Shown: positions 25,001-40,800 of the stretch, in pieces | Position numbering within the stretch: the stretch's first letter is position 1 | Layout: every line of letters starts with the position of its first letter | From: Eonycteris spelaea | Taxonomy: Eukaryota > Chordata > Mammalia > Chiroptera > Pteropodidae | Length of the DNA stretch: 64,000 nucleotides | Assembly (NCBI GenBank): GCA_003508835.1 | Contig: PUFA01000072.1 | Location: forward strand, 4,314,501 to 4,378,500 | Direction of reading: 5' to 3' | The notes under the pieces: generated by a model | What the model saw: the letters and a program-made list of their open reading frames with translations, nothing else | What the model was told of the DNA's origin: nothing | Database searches by the model: none | Translations under genes and position numbers: made by a program

Positions 25001-28000
25001 CATAGAGACAGAAAGTTTAGTGGTGAGCTGGGGATGAAGGTGGGGAGTGATCAACTAATAGGTACAGGGTTTCTAGGAAAGGGATGGATATAAACTGATC
25101 ATGGTAATGGCTGCGGAACTCTATGAATGAACACAGTAAAAACCATTGACTTGTACATTTTAAATGGGTGAATTAGACGGTGTATGACTAAATCTCAAAA
25201 GAGCTGTAAAAAGCAGTACGGCGATAGAAAATAAAAATGCTATTGTAGAAATAAATATATTTGCCCATTTATTTTTCAGTATACAAAAAAACCCATAAGG
25301 ATTGAGAGAAAAATGTTGATTATTTTTCTGGAGACTTAAGTCAATTTTCATTATTTATAATCCCATAGTCCTACCAAGAGGAAAAATAATTGTCTGGGTG
25401 ACTTCTCAGGGTTTTTTCAATACCCCAGAATCCAGATTTCAGATGAACAATACTCATTTTTAAATTATCTTAATTTTCCTATGATTAATATGAAAAATAC
25501 TTATGCTTTACAAAAGTATCAGTACTAAGACAGAACCTCCTTGATCCTGAAGAAAACTAATACTGGGGACTCCTAAACCCAAAAGTAAACCATCCTCAAT
25601 TCAAGTTTTAAGATTAGATATCTTAAAGATGAATCTCTTCAGATTTCATTTGTTATTACCACTTGGCTTTTCATACTTACTTTACACACAAACATATATA
25701 TTTTAAGCTTGCTTACTTGAAAGAATGGGGTATTCCAGACCTCGATGCTTCCAGTCACATTTGAATGGTAAAGATAATAGTTGCTAATGATATTCATCAA
25801 TACAGGTAAAGAATAAACCATAGTACTGTTGAAAACAACTGTAAAAACATAGTCCTACAATTGAAAAAAGAGAAATAACATACTATATGTAAATATAAAT
25901 GGATATACTGTTCCTATACCAACTAAGCTAATTGTCACTAACTGTACTGAAAGCTGGTCAACAAACAGATCATAGAAATAAGACTCAATGATAAAGACAA
26001 ACTGGTTTGGAATCTACAGATATTTTGATATTTTAAACAAAAACATAAAATAAAATTAAATTCCTTGTAGCTTTATCGGTCATCCACCAGAGCATAAAAG
26101 ACATCATAAAATAAACTCAGCTACTATTTTCAAAAGTAAATTCTATTTTCCAACTATTGAGGCCAAATCATATGATCAGTTTTAGAGGAAACATCTTAAT
26201 CTTACATTTGTTTATATCCATTACGCTTACCTTTTCTGAATGCATCACATTTAAAGCTGCGCTATGGGGAGCAGCAGATACATAGTCGCTGTCATTAAAC
26301 ATCGTCACCATTATGTTCTGGTTTGTGAAAAAGCTAATAAGATCACTGATATCTGAGTCTGGTATTAGGAAAGAAGCAAATAATAAAGAATCAGTGTAAA
26401 TGAGAGACAGACGCAGGCTTTTAATAGCATTAGAAGGAGCTCCCTCTTTTGAAAGAAGGTATCTTATCTTCATTAGCCAAGATGTGATTAAGAACGAGGG
26501 TTCTGGAGCCAGGCAGCCTGGATTCAAACCCAAGTCAACATGTACACAGGCCTTAGAACAGAACCTGACACATGAACTACGAATGTCAGCTGCTGCCACT
26601 GCTACTATTGCTCACATGGAAATTTTCTTGATAATACATGAAATCTGGTGAGATAGTGAGAAGAAAAATTTATCTCACAATTTTAAGTAACAAGATAACC
26701 TGTGGGCTCAGAAAGGTAGAAGCCAGGGTGTAAAGATAGTCAGCATCACTCCTTAAAGGATTTCTGTGTGCTTTGAATAGACAAGTTTTACAAACATGAT
26801 TGCCTTAACTACCTTAAAATATTAAAACACATAATCAGGTCTCCAGCTGCATTCTCTAAATGCCTGGGCCAAGGGAAACACTTTGAATCCTGTCTAAGGT
26901 TTAAATTCATACCAACATGCCTGATGAATGGAAACATTCCATTATCACAAAAGCCAGGATCTCAAAGATGAGTCTGAAAAAAAATCTAAACCAAGCAAAG
27001 CAAAGCAAAACACTATCAGTAATTAAGTAGTATGGAAGGATGGATCAGACTCAGCACCAAACCTGAGTGTTAGAGAGAATGGTGCTTTTAGTGACACTAC
27101 ATTTATTCCTAATCTAGTGCCTTAGTTGATCTCTCATCCCCAGCTCAGTACCCTTGAGAAGAAAGCCATAACTGAAGGAACTGGATCACCCGTGATACTA
27201 AAGGCTTTGCAAGGAGTATAAGATATCAACCAATCTATAAGCACAGAAGCCAATGATTCCTAAAGGAAACATGGCTTTATTTAGGATCAACAACAAGGCC
27301 TAGGAAAATATGGGATACATATGTAAGCAACTCTAGAAATACTAAAAATAATAGGAGGGACAAAAACTAAAATTTCTCAGATTAGTTGAGAATGAACTCA
27401 AAGCAGAAAGATTTGAAATACACGTACAATTCCCCAAATACACAAAAACTGTCACAGTTTCTGAGTAACAGGCTCCATGAAGCACTATATTTTAGCAACA
27501 TAAAATGTATATTAAAACCCAAAAGAATGTTAAGAAACTGCAAAACATAACATTTCCTATTCAAACAACTTTCTATTACTAAATGTGTTATTCCTCCCCC
27601 CAAAATAAAATTTACATAGTAAACTGAGAGCTATATTTTAAGAGTGATGATTTAAGAGTAATTTATAATCACCCCTAACTATGATTATTTTAACACTGGG
27701 CAAAGGTCTTTAGTTAACAGTGAATCAAAAGGAAAATACTAGAATATAGGTAAAGTGCTAGGAGATGTTAAACCCCAAAGAGTTTTGAGTTTAGAACGGG
27801 TTGTAATGAAATGCAACTTTCTAACACACTTCAGCAAGAGAAGCAAATAAAGCACCTTTTCTTTTGCTGTAAATTTGCCAGAGTTTGCTAACCTTGATTT
27901 TTCTCTTCAAGAAACCTGGGACTACAACTATCTTTGAAGATGGGAGATGTTGTAGCAACTGATCATGTACAAATAAAATTTTGTATTAGGTTTTATTATT

Positions 28001-31000
28001 TTGAAAAGCAGAATCCTATGTCAGTTCTTTTTACTTTGTTCTGACCCTTGCTCATGGCTATGTGTTTTTATATATTTTTTTCATAGTTAACAATTATGTA
28101 GTAAGAATAATCAATAGCAAATCCAAAAACACCCATTACAAATGTAATGCATTTGATTATAAGTATTTATATCTAAGATGACTTTTCTTAATTTTTCAGA
28201 TGGTCCTTGAAAATTTAAACTTATCTATATAACTGCATAAATATTATAAGCTGTAACTTTCAAGAGGTTTTTTTCAACTTCTGTTCATTTTGCTCATCAT
28301 AAACTCTGAGATGAAACACACTGCTCTGAGAATAATGTTGTTACTACTAAAAAGAAAATTTTATGATTGTAAGTAGTACAAATTGGACTATTTAAAAAAA
28401 CTGTCATTTATACTTAAACCAAAATTTCATTTCTATAATATATTACTCAGCATTAATGAGTTTTATGTAATTTAGATTTGTGCAAAAAGAACATGCCTTT
28501 ACCTTACATTTCTAAAATCCTTATCTCTGACCTATATTTACCCCTCATCCCCATACCCCAACCAACACACATTCACAGACCTTCACACACTCTCACCAGT
28601 TGAATTTTGAAGAAGCAGACTTGTTTTGTATTTATGAGGCTTATCTCCAGGTTTTAGGAAATATAAGTCTGGAACGAGTTTGATAGGAACCACAGCATTT
28701 TTAAAAGAGTGATGCACCAAAAACATAAAAATCTGGACTGCAAAAAAAATTAAAAGTAGAAGCAACCTGAAAGACAAAAATATATATATATTTTTGCATA
28801 TCTGACCACAGAATCCTTTCTGTCATGGACTGAATGTCTGCGTCATCCTCCCCCAGGTCATATGTTGAAGCCCTAACCCCTATGCGATAGTATTTGGAAA
28901 TGAGGTCCATGGAAGGTAATCATGTTAGATGAGGTCACATTAGATTAGGAGAGGGACCTAACGATGGGATTAGTGCCCTTATAAGAGACAGCAGAGAATT
29001 TGCTCTCTCTTTTCCTGTGCATGCACAAATAGGTCATGTGAACTATATAGCAAGATGGTGGCCCATTTGCATGCCAGGAAGAGAACCCAGAACCCACTGT
29101 GCTGGTATTCTACTGTGACTTCTGGCCTCCAGAACTGTGTGAAAATAAATTTCTGTTACTCAAGCCACCCAGTCTATGTTATTTTGTAATGGCAGCTCAA
29201 GCTAAATAAGAGATTTCCACTGTTTTTCAGGAAGTATTTTATGAGAGATTTAATTAAATAAACTGAAACATGCTAATTCAAATATTTTCCTTTCAGTAAT
29301 GCTGACACATGAATATATCAGATACTTGATTGACATTTGATACTGAATAAATTTGGACAAAAAAGTAAGTAAATTCAGCATACTTCAACATATAACAAAA
29401 CTCTTATTCTTGAATATTAAGTTTTATTTCTATCGCCATCTTGAATCTGACAACACATTAATGGTATATGAATGTACTTAATATTAGTTCCAAATAATTC
29501 ATTGTCTAGCACCTCCAGAAAACCTGAGAGGCAAAGGTAAGTGGAAAAGATGTCATTTAGATCCCAGTTCTACCAGCTATAAAGCCTCCTTTATCTTTCA
29601 GTTTATTCATCTACTATAGAGGGATAAAACTTATTCTTCCCACTGTTTACCAATACATATTAGCAACAGATATAAAAAAAAACTGTGAAATATGTGAATG
29701 CAAAATAAAATTTAAATACAATGACGGTATTCAAGAATTATACAATTAGAGAATGTTATTTTTCGCTACCTTATTTTATAAATAAGACAAAAAATGTTAG
29801 TTTAAAAAAGGGTAAAGCTCTAATGGTATTCAATAAAATTACTATAAACATAATTTTTTATGACATGTGAGATTAGTTTTAATATTTCAAAACTACGAAG
29901 ATTATTTACATGTCTACATTTTTAAAATTAAGATAATAAACCTAATTTTGTACCCTTAAGAAAGTCTTATCAGGCAGAAGAGTGATCACACTTACACTGA
30001 TCTCACTGATTTACTTTCACGTTTTAAGGTGAGGAAGTGAAACTTTGCTGTTGTATACACTTGCTGTTTCCAAAGGCTCCTGGTGCTCATCAGAGAAGCC
30101 TTGCTTTCAGAAAGAATGAGTAAGCTCTGCTCCATTTCATCAAAAGATTTGGAATCCATTTCTTCCTCCAGTGGCTGCTGAGTAAATACACTATAATCTA
30201 TTTGTGAAAAAATAATAGAATTATGGTATAATAAAATTATGGGATAATAATATACCAGAATAACAATTATGGTATATTCCTTAAAAAGATGAAAACTGTT
30301 CTGATGCAGGTAAATTTTAACAAGGCACACATCTGGCAGTGACGTAGGGCAAATGGAACTCTCAAATACTTCGGCAACATTACTAAAACCCAACATACAC
30401 ATAGCTTACAACCCAGGAAATTCTCTATTAGGTATAAAACCAACAGAGATACGTATGTATGTTCACCAAAACATGTGTACAAGAATATTCTTAGCTAGCA
30501 CCCTCTCCAAAACAGCCACATTTCCTTTACAATCCACTCATCATTCAATAACCAGAATGAATTTTTAAAATGTAAATCAAACATTACTCCTTTACTTTAA
30601 AACTCCTATAGCTTCAAACTGCACTAAAAAAAAAAACACAAAGTAAATTCTTTTCCAGTTGTTCAGAGATAAAACATGATCTGGCCCCTTACTTACCCTT
30701 CTAACCTCACTGCGCATTATCTTCTCCTTGGCTCACTAAGCTCCAGCCATCATGGCCTTTTTTCTGTCATCACAGATATTCAACTCATTCCTCAATTAAC
30801 ATCTTTGCAGTCGCAGTACCCTTTCTCTGGAAAGATCTGCGATAAAATCTTCACCTCAGATTTTTCTTGCCATCCAGGTCTCAGTTTAAATATAATCTCA
30901 ACAGAGTCCTTGAACATATAATCTGAGTTATCTGCCTCCCAAGACCACCGCATTATTTCCTTCATAATTTCTATCACTATCAGTAAATATCTCAATTACT

Positions 31001-31753
31001 TAGTTACCTTTTTATTTCAGCTATTTCTTCTCCAAAATATATATGTCACATGCTCATATAATTATTTGTTTTATTCACCATCTTTCAGGTTCATTGCCTA
31101 AAATGTTCTGACAGTTTTGTTTTTACCTGCTTGGTCAATTTCTGCTTCAACTTCTAGCTTTAAGAATACATCTTCCAAAGTTGTCATGGAAACACCATAA
31201 GAAATAACACCCAAATTTGAATGAATGTCTAGAGCAGAAAATAAACCTGAAAGAAAAATATGAAAGCATGATAGTATACTATCACGAATTAGTCTAAAAT
31301 ATCCTTTAAAAATATGGTATGTCTAAATTTACTTTGCTAGCACAGTGGTTAACAGTCTTATAAATTGCTAAGGTCCCCAAGGAATATTTGTTTATAGAAA
31401 AATATCTATTAGATATTTTTCATATTATAAATTAAGAAATATTTTACAGACAGAATGATAGGTAGAGTACATTAAGTTGGCATAAGTACTTCAATCCAAT
31501 TGTTCTAATTATGAAATAAATGCAATGGGAACTCTGTACAACATATATACATCAGTAATATCCTTCTGGTTATTAAAAGATCCCTAAACAGATAAATGAG
31601 ACTGAGTTTGAGTTCCTCATTATAAAGCAGAAAACTAATGCCACAATTAAAATAACTTAAGGGTTTACCATGCAATCATGTAGTTCATTACAGAATCATG
31701 AAACTGGAAAAGAACTATAGAGAATATATATAAACTATTATATATATATATAA

Positions 31754-31800
<47 letters not shown>

Positions 31801-34800
31801 TCTTATTCTCAGGAGGCCTACAAACGAATGGAGCAATTTCTTCTTTCTTGACAACAAAGCAAATGCAATTATTTACTTAACACATTACAGTTTCTTGCAT
31901 GCTGTTTATAAAAAAAAAGAAATATGTTAGCTTCCAGCATTTCTGATTGTCTAAAGCAAAACAAAGCAAAAATAGAAAATTAATTGGCCACCTGGGAGCA
32001 TGTAAACAATACACAGAAAAGTAAACAAAGTAAATCAAGAAAACCTACTCCCAATGCAAGATCCTGATTCAACAGCCAAGAAATTGAAAGTAGGTAATAC
32101 CTGAAAATTTGTCCATGTCCTTGAAAGGCAAGCTATACACAAGCTGTTGGTCATTCTGTTGTAATAAAGTAGCTCCAGGTATATGTTGTTTAACCAGAGA
32201 AGACAGAGATTCTGTGGCACAGTATCTATCTATGTACATGCTAGAGAAAACCAAAAATCACAATTTTTTATGATTATTCAATAAACAACCAAAAGTAAAT
32301 TCTGAATGCTTTAAGTTAAAGTGAGTGCCATAATAATGGTCAAAGCACATGATGGCAAGCCATAAATATAACAACAGCAGATCAAGAACATAATAAAGAA
32401 TAAAGCCAATAAAGAAAGAATTGATACCTCAGGCGGTAGCCAATCCCCCATTTACTTTTGAGAAACAATGAAGAACCAACACATTTCAACATTCCTTGTG
32501 ATATGACAGCTTTCCTATCTGCAAACAGAGATTTGCATTTCAATTTTTAAGTTAGTAACAGCATTAATAACTGACATTTATATTTTATGGATTACCATAT
32601 GAGACACCAACCTATTAGCTCACTGAATTATCACAATAACCTTATCAGGAAGGTACTAGATCATCATCACCTGTATTTCAGATGATACACCAAAGCAATA
32701 ACAAAATATACAGGTTGTCCACCTGTCACATAGCTATAAAATGACAAAGCCAGGAAGTATGTTCAGACAGAATAACTTTAGAGTCTACTTTCCTAATATT
32801 GCTCCAAATATCTCAGACTTTTCCTAAAAGACTTACTAACACAAGCACTTTCACCATTTCCTTTATAACCAAAGATAAAAACAAAAACAAAATGTTCATT
32901 GTTTTTTTAAACAGATACTACTGAAAAAAATGATACACATACTCAATTTATTTAGATTATATTATAAAACGGAAAGTTACTCTAGAATTTCAAACTCTTA
33001 GATCTTGTCACAGTTATTAAAAATCATGTGCTGACTTAAACCTAAATTTTTATATATGTGTCTATGTTGAGAATTGTGCAGAGAACAGTTAACACAGCAG
33101 GCCTGAGACTATTATTCTTAAAGGTCTGCTTACCAAGATGACCCTTGACAGGTGTCTAGAAACCTAGATTTTAAGAGCGTTCTCACCATTCCTAGAATTT
33201 GATAAGGTGGCTCAATGTACTTAACTGTACAAACAATTTAGATTTATACTTACCTTCTGTTTTCTGTCTGGGAGTCTGAAATTTTGGTATATGTTTAGGC
33301 AGAGAGGGTGCCTATATGACCAGTGCCCAATGAAAACCCTGGGCACTACATCTCTAATGAGCTTCCCTTGGAGACAACATTTCTCATTGCTGAAGGAATG
33401 AAGCACATCCAGTGTGGTTCCACTGGGAGAGGATTCTTGGAAGCTTGTGCCTGGTTTCCTCCGAACTTTGTCCCATGTGCCTTTTCCCTTTGCTTACTTC
33501 CCTCTGTACTTGTCAGTTTCACAGTAAAAACTGATGCCCATGAGTATGACTAAGCTGAGTCCTATGAGTTCTCCTAGCAAGGATGGAACCTTGAGTAGTC
33601 TAAGGGTCTCCACAATACAAAAATACATAATTTTAAAACATTTTAAAACCTTTTTTGTTAAAAACATTAGCTTCTTTATTCCTTAGGATTTAGCATCTCG
33701 TATGTCCATTCTCTCATTTTGCCTGATGACCTATCCTTCAAAATTAAAGTACAAATCTCACCAGCAAGAATATCAGCTTCATCCATGAAATGAGTACTGA
33801 ACACTGTCACCCGATTAGATTTTCTGTATTTTAGAAGATTCCAAACAATATGACGAGAACAGGGGTCCATTCCAGCTGTTGGTTCATCTAGCAATAATAT
33901 CTGTGTAAAAGGGGGTAGGAAGCGCAGAGAATCCTCAGAAAAATTAAAATACATAAAGTTTATGTGAACTGAAACGCTTCCTCATTTCAAGTTATTATTT
34001 GCAATCTAAAATCTATTAGATCTGAGTTTTTCCCTATGTGAGCACAGATTTTAAAAACGAACAGTTTGCCATGTGAATACTTTCCTTGGTTTAATAATAA
34101 AAGGCTAATGTCTATAATATATAAGTGTAATAACCACCATATAAGTAAATTAAAAAACAAAACATTAAGTATATTGCTTTTATCTGCACAATTAAATTTT
34201 GTAAATATAACAACTGCTTGTTAGAGAAATATGTTCTATATTTGTTCAAGGAAAGCGATCTGATTTAAGATTATTTTTCATTTCAAAAACAGCCAGAATC
34301 ATCTCCCAGCTGCAGCAGCAAGGGAAAAGTGTCAGGACAGTAGGGACCAGTGGGGGCTCCTAGCTGCAGGCATGTACCCATCAGTTTCTAGCACTTTGCA
34401 AAGCATTTTATCAGCTGGTTCTCTGTTTCTACAGGACAAATAACAGGGCAAAAGAGACATGTACAAAATTAAATCAGCAAGACAATGAAAAACTGAATTA
34501 TTCCTTTGATTTTGTTCTTTCTTGAAGTTTATTATCAACTATTCTATCTTAAAATGTTTATTAAGAACTATATAGAAAAATATAGAGAATAATAAAATAA
34601 CACTGTTTTAGCCACCACGATAACTTAATACAATGTATTTTTGGACATATTTTCTTCAGATCATTTTTTAAAGAAATAAAACACTGCATGTGTAACGAAA
34701 GGCTGTCATTTCCACTCTTCCTAGAGGTGACTGCTCTCATAAAGATGTTAGCTTTCTAACTTCAGTTTTAAAACCTCATTATTATAATTACATCCATAAC

Positions 34801-37800
34801 GACATATAGTGTTTTATGTACATTTAAAGTCTAAAAATGTGTGTACATATATCTTTCTACAACCTGCTTTTTATTCAACATAATTTAAAATTATCTCATC
34901 AGTGGCACTATTTGTTTACCTTTGGATTCCCAAGAACAGCAATTCCTAAAGACAGTTTTCTCTTTTGACCACCGCTTAACTTTTTAGCCTGATTATCTTT
35001 GATAGCCTGCATGTCTAAATCCAGTAAAACCTTCTGCACCTGTAAAAGCAAAGTGTGAACAATGTCAATTTTTAAACCACACCATTTATATAATCAATAT
35101 TAGTTCTTAAATGTTCCAATTTTAATATCAACTTTAAAAATGTTTAGTAAAGAATTTAATTTTGACATATATTAAACATAATTTTGAAATAAGAGGTAAA
35201 AAGATTCCTGATGGCAAGATCTGTTTTACTTTTGTGTGACAGTATGAAGGCTCTGTGTGTTGACGGGGAAGGGGAAATGTGAAAAGAAAGGAAGAAAAAG
35301 AAACACCTATATGACAGACTGGTATCTTTCAGATGAAACAAGGATATTTTTATATGTGTAAAAACTTTGACTCAAACTTCTAATTCTTTGTAATGATTAT
35401 CTGTTTAATGACTCAGAACAGTTTTTATATTTAGATTTTCAAGCATATTTTTATTCTAAAAGGTATTATGAAAGGCTATTAATTTACAGAAAATAAACAT
35501 AAAGATTTCAATATGAATAACATACTTCTTGTATTATATTATTAGCTGGTATTCCTTTGATTGAAGCCAAAATGGATAAGTTTTCTTCCACTGTCAAAAC
35601 ATCAAAGTGAATATCTAACTGTGGACAAATTCCAATCATTTTTCTTGCTTCAAACATTTCATCTATTTCCGAAACATTGTGTCCGTATATAGATGCAAAC
35701 CCTAAAACCAAAATATACATTTACATTAAACATATTAAGTATTAAAAAGTATACATGCTTTAATACATACTAATAATTCCGTTACTTGTATGTAATAAGA
35801 CCTATAAGGTGAGAATTAACATAAATTTGGAAGATACAACCCACCCTCATTGCCATATTACTGGTTATTTGCATCCACTTATATTCTGACTTCATTTCCA
35901 CTGATTTTCATGAAATATTGCATAGGGGAAAGAGCAAGCAACAGAAGCCTAACTCGTGCATTATTTACACTTATATTTCAGTAACAATTTTCCTTCATTT
36001 CCAGGCCTTATGCAATAGTGAAGAGAACAATGATAAATATTCTTAATTAGCAGTGTGATCTTGAAAAAATCACTTAATCTGCATTCCAGCTTTTCTCTTA
36101 CATAAACTGAATACTAATATATGCTGCTAAGAACTGTTAAATCAACGTGGCAATGCATGAGAACGGCAACAAAAATCATACATTCTTATACAAACCTTAA
36201 AATATTGACACTACCATCAAAGAGTGACAATAATAATGGATAAACAAAAAAAAATCAAACTAATTCTAAATGTTAAACTATATTTAAAAAGATGTAGATT
36301 CAATACATAGAAATCCAGCCCTTTCTTAAAGTAAAATATTATACTGCCACTCTGTCTGGTTATTGTGGAAATATGAAATTGCCACACTGAATTCTTGCCT
36401 ATAGGGCAATCAATGTAACAATTAAATGTTTGAGGTACCGTTCTTAAAATTTTATTTTAGATGACAGTATTGACAAGTATCACTCTTTCTTTTTGAAAAT
36501 AGAGAAAATAGAAATGTCTACAGGTCTCATTTAATATTCAATTACCGATTTATTTTTCATTTCTTGAAAATGAAAAATAAACGCACATGCAAAATATCTG
36601 ATAAAATAGGTACAAAATTTGTTCCTTTTTACTTAATTAACATGATTGAGTTATTTATTTTCTATTGAAAAACAAATGTGTGTAATCAAAAAAGAGAAAA
36701 CACCTTTATAGAAACAGAACTTGGTCCTAAGTCATTGATAAAAATCAATCAGTACATATTTCAAGGGTAATTATATTGTGATACTTTAGTTAATAACAAT
36801 AAAACAGGTAAGAGATTTTTTAAGGCAAAAAATTCTCACCATCAGAAGGTGGGCATAGTCCACAAAGAATATTCATCAGTGTACTCTTTCCTGTTCCACT
36901 GTGGCCAAGCAGTGCAGTGATCTGACCCTCAAAAATGTCAAATGACAAATCTAGTTCGGGGAAGAAGATTCAAATACAATGTTTATTTTTGTTGTGCCAT
37001 CCAAGATAATTCATAATACTTGAGCAATCTTGAAATAAATCAATAAATTTGAAGACAGATTTAAAGTTACTAGCATACTTAAGAACATACTATTTAGTAT
37101 TATAACATAATAGTAATTCTTTGTTATAGTCAGTGGTATGAACAATAAGAAAAGTAATAAATATAAACTTTTTTTTTTGTTACACTAACAGATTTAGAGT
37201 GTGTGCAAAATTCCCAAAATAGTCCACTTTGGGGAATTTCCAAGGGAATTAAAACAGAGAAGCAAACAACAGTTTGTTCCCAAGGGTATTTATAGACATG
37301 GTAAATGTAGTGACAAAAAACGAGAAATTAATCCACAGCAAGGAATGGCTAAGTGAATGCTTAAAAGCTTCAATTTAAATAAAAGAAAAACGGAATAAAG
37401 AAATATCATTGGATGATGTGTCAGTGATTAAAGGAAGACAAGAGACAGGGATCTGAAAACCCAGCTTCAAATATCCATAGCCCTTGATGTGATGAAGGTG
37501 ATCTAGGATTTAGTATACCTACAGCTGCAGGCCAGAAGTAAAAATAAATCCTTTCTGGAAAATTACATTATCCAGAGCATCAAATCATCTCTACAATTAT
37601 TCACATGCAATATGTAGCACATAGCCAAAACTCATCAGGCAGGAGAAAGATAAGACCAAAGAGCAATAGAAGAGACAGGCTATCGAAACAAACCTAGAGG
37701 AGATGTAGATGTTGGCACCATATAACAAGATGTAAAGATCATTATGCTGTCATGTTCACAAGAGAAAGTTAGCAAAGAACTAAAAACTATATAAAAGAAC

Positions 37801-40800
37801 CCAAAGGGAAAGACAAAAACTGTAAAAGACAAGTGAAAAAGAGTTCAAGAGACAGTTTATCAGTAGATTAGACATGACTATAGAAAAATTAGTGAAGAAC
37901 AAGTGAAGTCACACAAAAATACGTAGACTAGTGCACAGAGAGACAAATGTATAAAAATTCAGAAAATAAAAGACAAATGGGATAAAATAAAAAGTCGTAG
38001 CATGGAATAAACCTAGAGGGAGAGAAAAGAGGATATGGGACAGAAGCAATACTGAAAAAAATGACTGAGAATTTTCTAAAGCAGAAGACAGACATCAAGA
38101 TACAGACTCAAGAAGTACTATACGACCAAAGCAGAATGTAAATGCAAACAAACGAACCAGCAAGCCATATTTCAGTAAAACTGCTGAAAATCAAAATAAA
38201 CAGAAAGATGAACAGCATTAGTTATTGATATTGGGTAAATACAAATTATAACCATCTTAACATTTAATCATACCCTACCAGAACAGCTAAAGTTAAAAGA
38301 ACTGAAAATATCAAAGGTTGGTGAGGATGTGGAGCAACTGGAACTGTCATACATTACTGGTCACAGTGAAAAAGGGCAGCAATTTTAGAAAACTGTTCAA
38401 AGTAGTTACTTAGACACAATACCAAGTGAAAGATGCCAGACATTAAAGAAAACATTCTATATGACTCCACTGATAGAAAATTCAAGAATAGGAAAAACTA
38501 ATTCACTGTGATTGAGCTCAGAAGAGTGACTATATCTAGGGGAGAATGGTACTGATTGCAAAGGGGCATAAGAAAACTTCTAGAGTGCTAGAAATGTTCT
38601 CTCTTTACCTGTGTAGTGGTTATATGGTTGCATACATCTGTAAAAGATTTGAGCCGTATCTTTAAGACCTGTGTATTCTAAAACTTTAAGTTATAATGCA
38701 AGAAAATTACAAAGTTAAAAATGTTCAACCAAATAGGCAAGAGGTAAAGGAAAAAAACATAGGATAGGTGAGACAAACAGTAACAAAGTAATAAGATGGA
38801 GGATTAAAATTCAAGTATAGAAATTATCTTATTAAATGCAAATAGAGTAAATATTCCAATTAGAAGAAAAAGATTTTCAGATCAGATTTTGAAACTACCA
38901 ATAACTGCACAGATGTACTAGAGAAACCTTTGAAAACAGACTGAAAGTAAAAGGGTGGGAAAACTTGTATCATGTGCTCGCTGGCCTAAAGGAAGCTGTA
39001 AGTCTATATATATCTAATTGCATGGTCTGAAAAATATGTAAAGGAAAACAATGACTGAAGTACAAAGAAAACAGACAAATTCACAACCATAATATCTAAA
39101 TAGACAAATTCATAATTGAAGATTCTCATTTTTATCTCTGTCAATAAATGACAGAAGCACTCCCACAAAAATAAACAGAAGATTTCAAAAACAAAATTAA
39201 CCGTTTGACCTAATACAAAACACAATACACAACAACTGCAGAATATGTTTCGTATAGTACACACGGAACATGTACAAAAATTAACCATATGCTGGGCCAT
39301 CAAATATCAATAAATTTCAAAAGGCTAAAATGAATCATAAAACTATGTTCTCTGACTACAGAGAAATTAAGTTAGAAATCCAAAACAAAAAGATAAATAC
39401 CAGATAGTTAAAAAACAATAATTCACACAAAGAAAAAAATCAGTTAAAATTAGAAATATTTCAAACTGAATAACAAAAACCTGTCACAACTTGTATGCTG
39501 CAGCTAAAGCCATGCTTAGATGAAAATTTATATATTTAAAATGCATCATTATAAAATGACCTATGCATCTATCTCAAGAATTTAGGGGGAAAATATTTAA
39601 ATGTAGAAGTAGAAACAAGAAAACAATAGAAAAAATTCAAAAAATAGAAAACAAATACATAATAGGGATGGTCAGCAAAGCTAAAAGTTGGTTCTTTAAA
39701 GTTTTTTTTAACTGATAAACTCCCGCTAAAAAAAAGAAAAAATACAAATAACAAACATCAGAGATAAAAATGGGAGATCACTACAGATCCTAGAGACCTT
39801 AATATGAAAATACTTTAAACAAGTTTTTGGCAAAAAAAAAAAATTGAAAATAATAAAATGAAATTTATTTAGAAAAGTCAATATGTTAAGCAAATGATTC
39901 TCGAGAAGGGGAGGGGGGTTGATATTCCTCCCCCATGCGCTCCCCACCTGTGGGGACATTTGACAAGGCCTGAAGTCAGTGTTGGCTGTCACAACTGGGG
40001 AAGAGGGAGGCCGCTATGAGTATAATAGGTAGGGATGCTGCTTGTGATGGTTAATTTTACGTGCCAATATAGCTAGAGCTATGACACCCAGTTGTTTGGT
40101 CAAACACTAGAATAAATGTTGCTGTGAAATATTTAGTAGGTGTGATTAAAGTCTACAATCAGCTGACTTTAAGTAAAAGAGATTACTTACAATAATACCT
40201 GTGAACCTCATCCAATCAGTTGAAGGCTAGAAGAGCCAAAACTGAGGTTTCCCAAAAAAGGAATTCTGCCTCAATATTGTCGCACAGATTTCCTCTGAAA
40301 TCTGCCCGAGTCTCCAGCCTGCCTGACGGCCGTATGAATTTTGAACTCAAGACTGCAATTTCAACTCTTAGCTGAGTTTCCAGGCTGCCAGCCTGCCCTA
40401 CAGATTTCAGGCCCTCCAGGTACCACGATCATGTGAACTAATTCCTTAAAAACAATCCCTCTTCCCTCCTGCCCCCTCCCTTCCTGCTCACTCACTCTAG
40501 GTATGTGCGTATACATGTACATATACAGTCTATTGGTACCAAAGACAGACACACTGCTATACATTCTACAATTCTCAGGACAGCGCCCCCACAAAAAAAA
40601 ATGTCACTCCCAAAATGTCGGTAGTACTGAGGTTGAGAAACTCTGTGTTAAGCCAAAAGAAAAAAAGTAACTAATATGTATACACATGCATAATAATAAA
40701 ATTAAAAAGGATGCAGATTTGTTCAAATAGTTGAATATGTTTCACATTAACAGATATTACTTTTTACTTTCACTGGTTTTATCATGACTACTTATCACAT

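Noticed and set aside
26168..26599. 143-codon minus-strand frame read as one exon
   Set aside because: Only 26231-26358 is the real ABCA5 exon 21; the upstream part crosses the acceptor into a MIR SINE and the downstream part runs past the donor.
40043..40553. Retroviral coding genes associated with the LTRs
   Set aside because: All LTRs seen here are solitary; no gag, pol or env similarity was found next to them.
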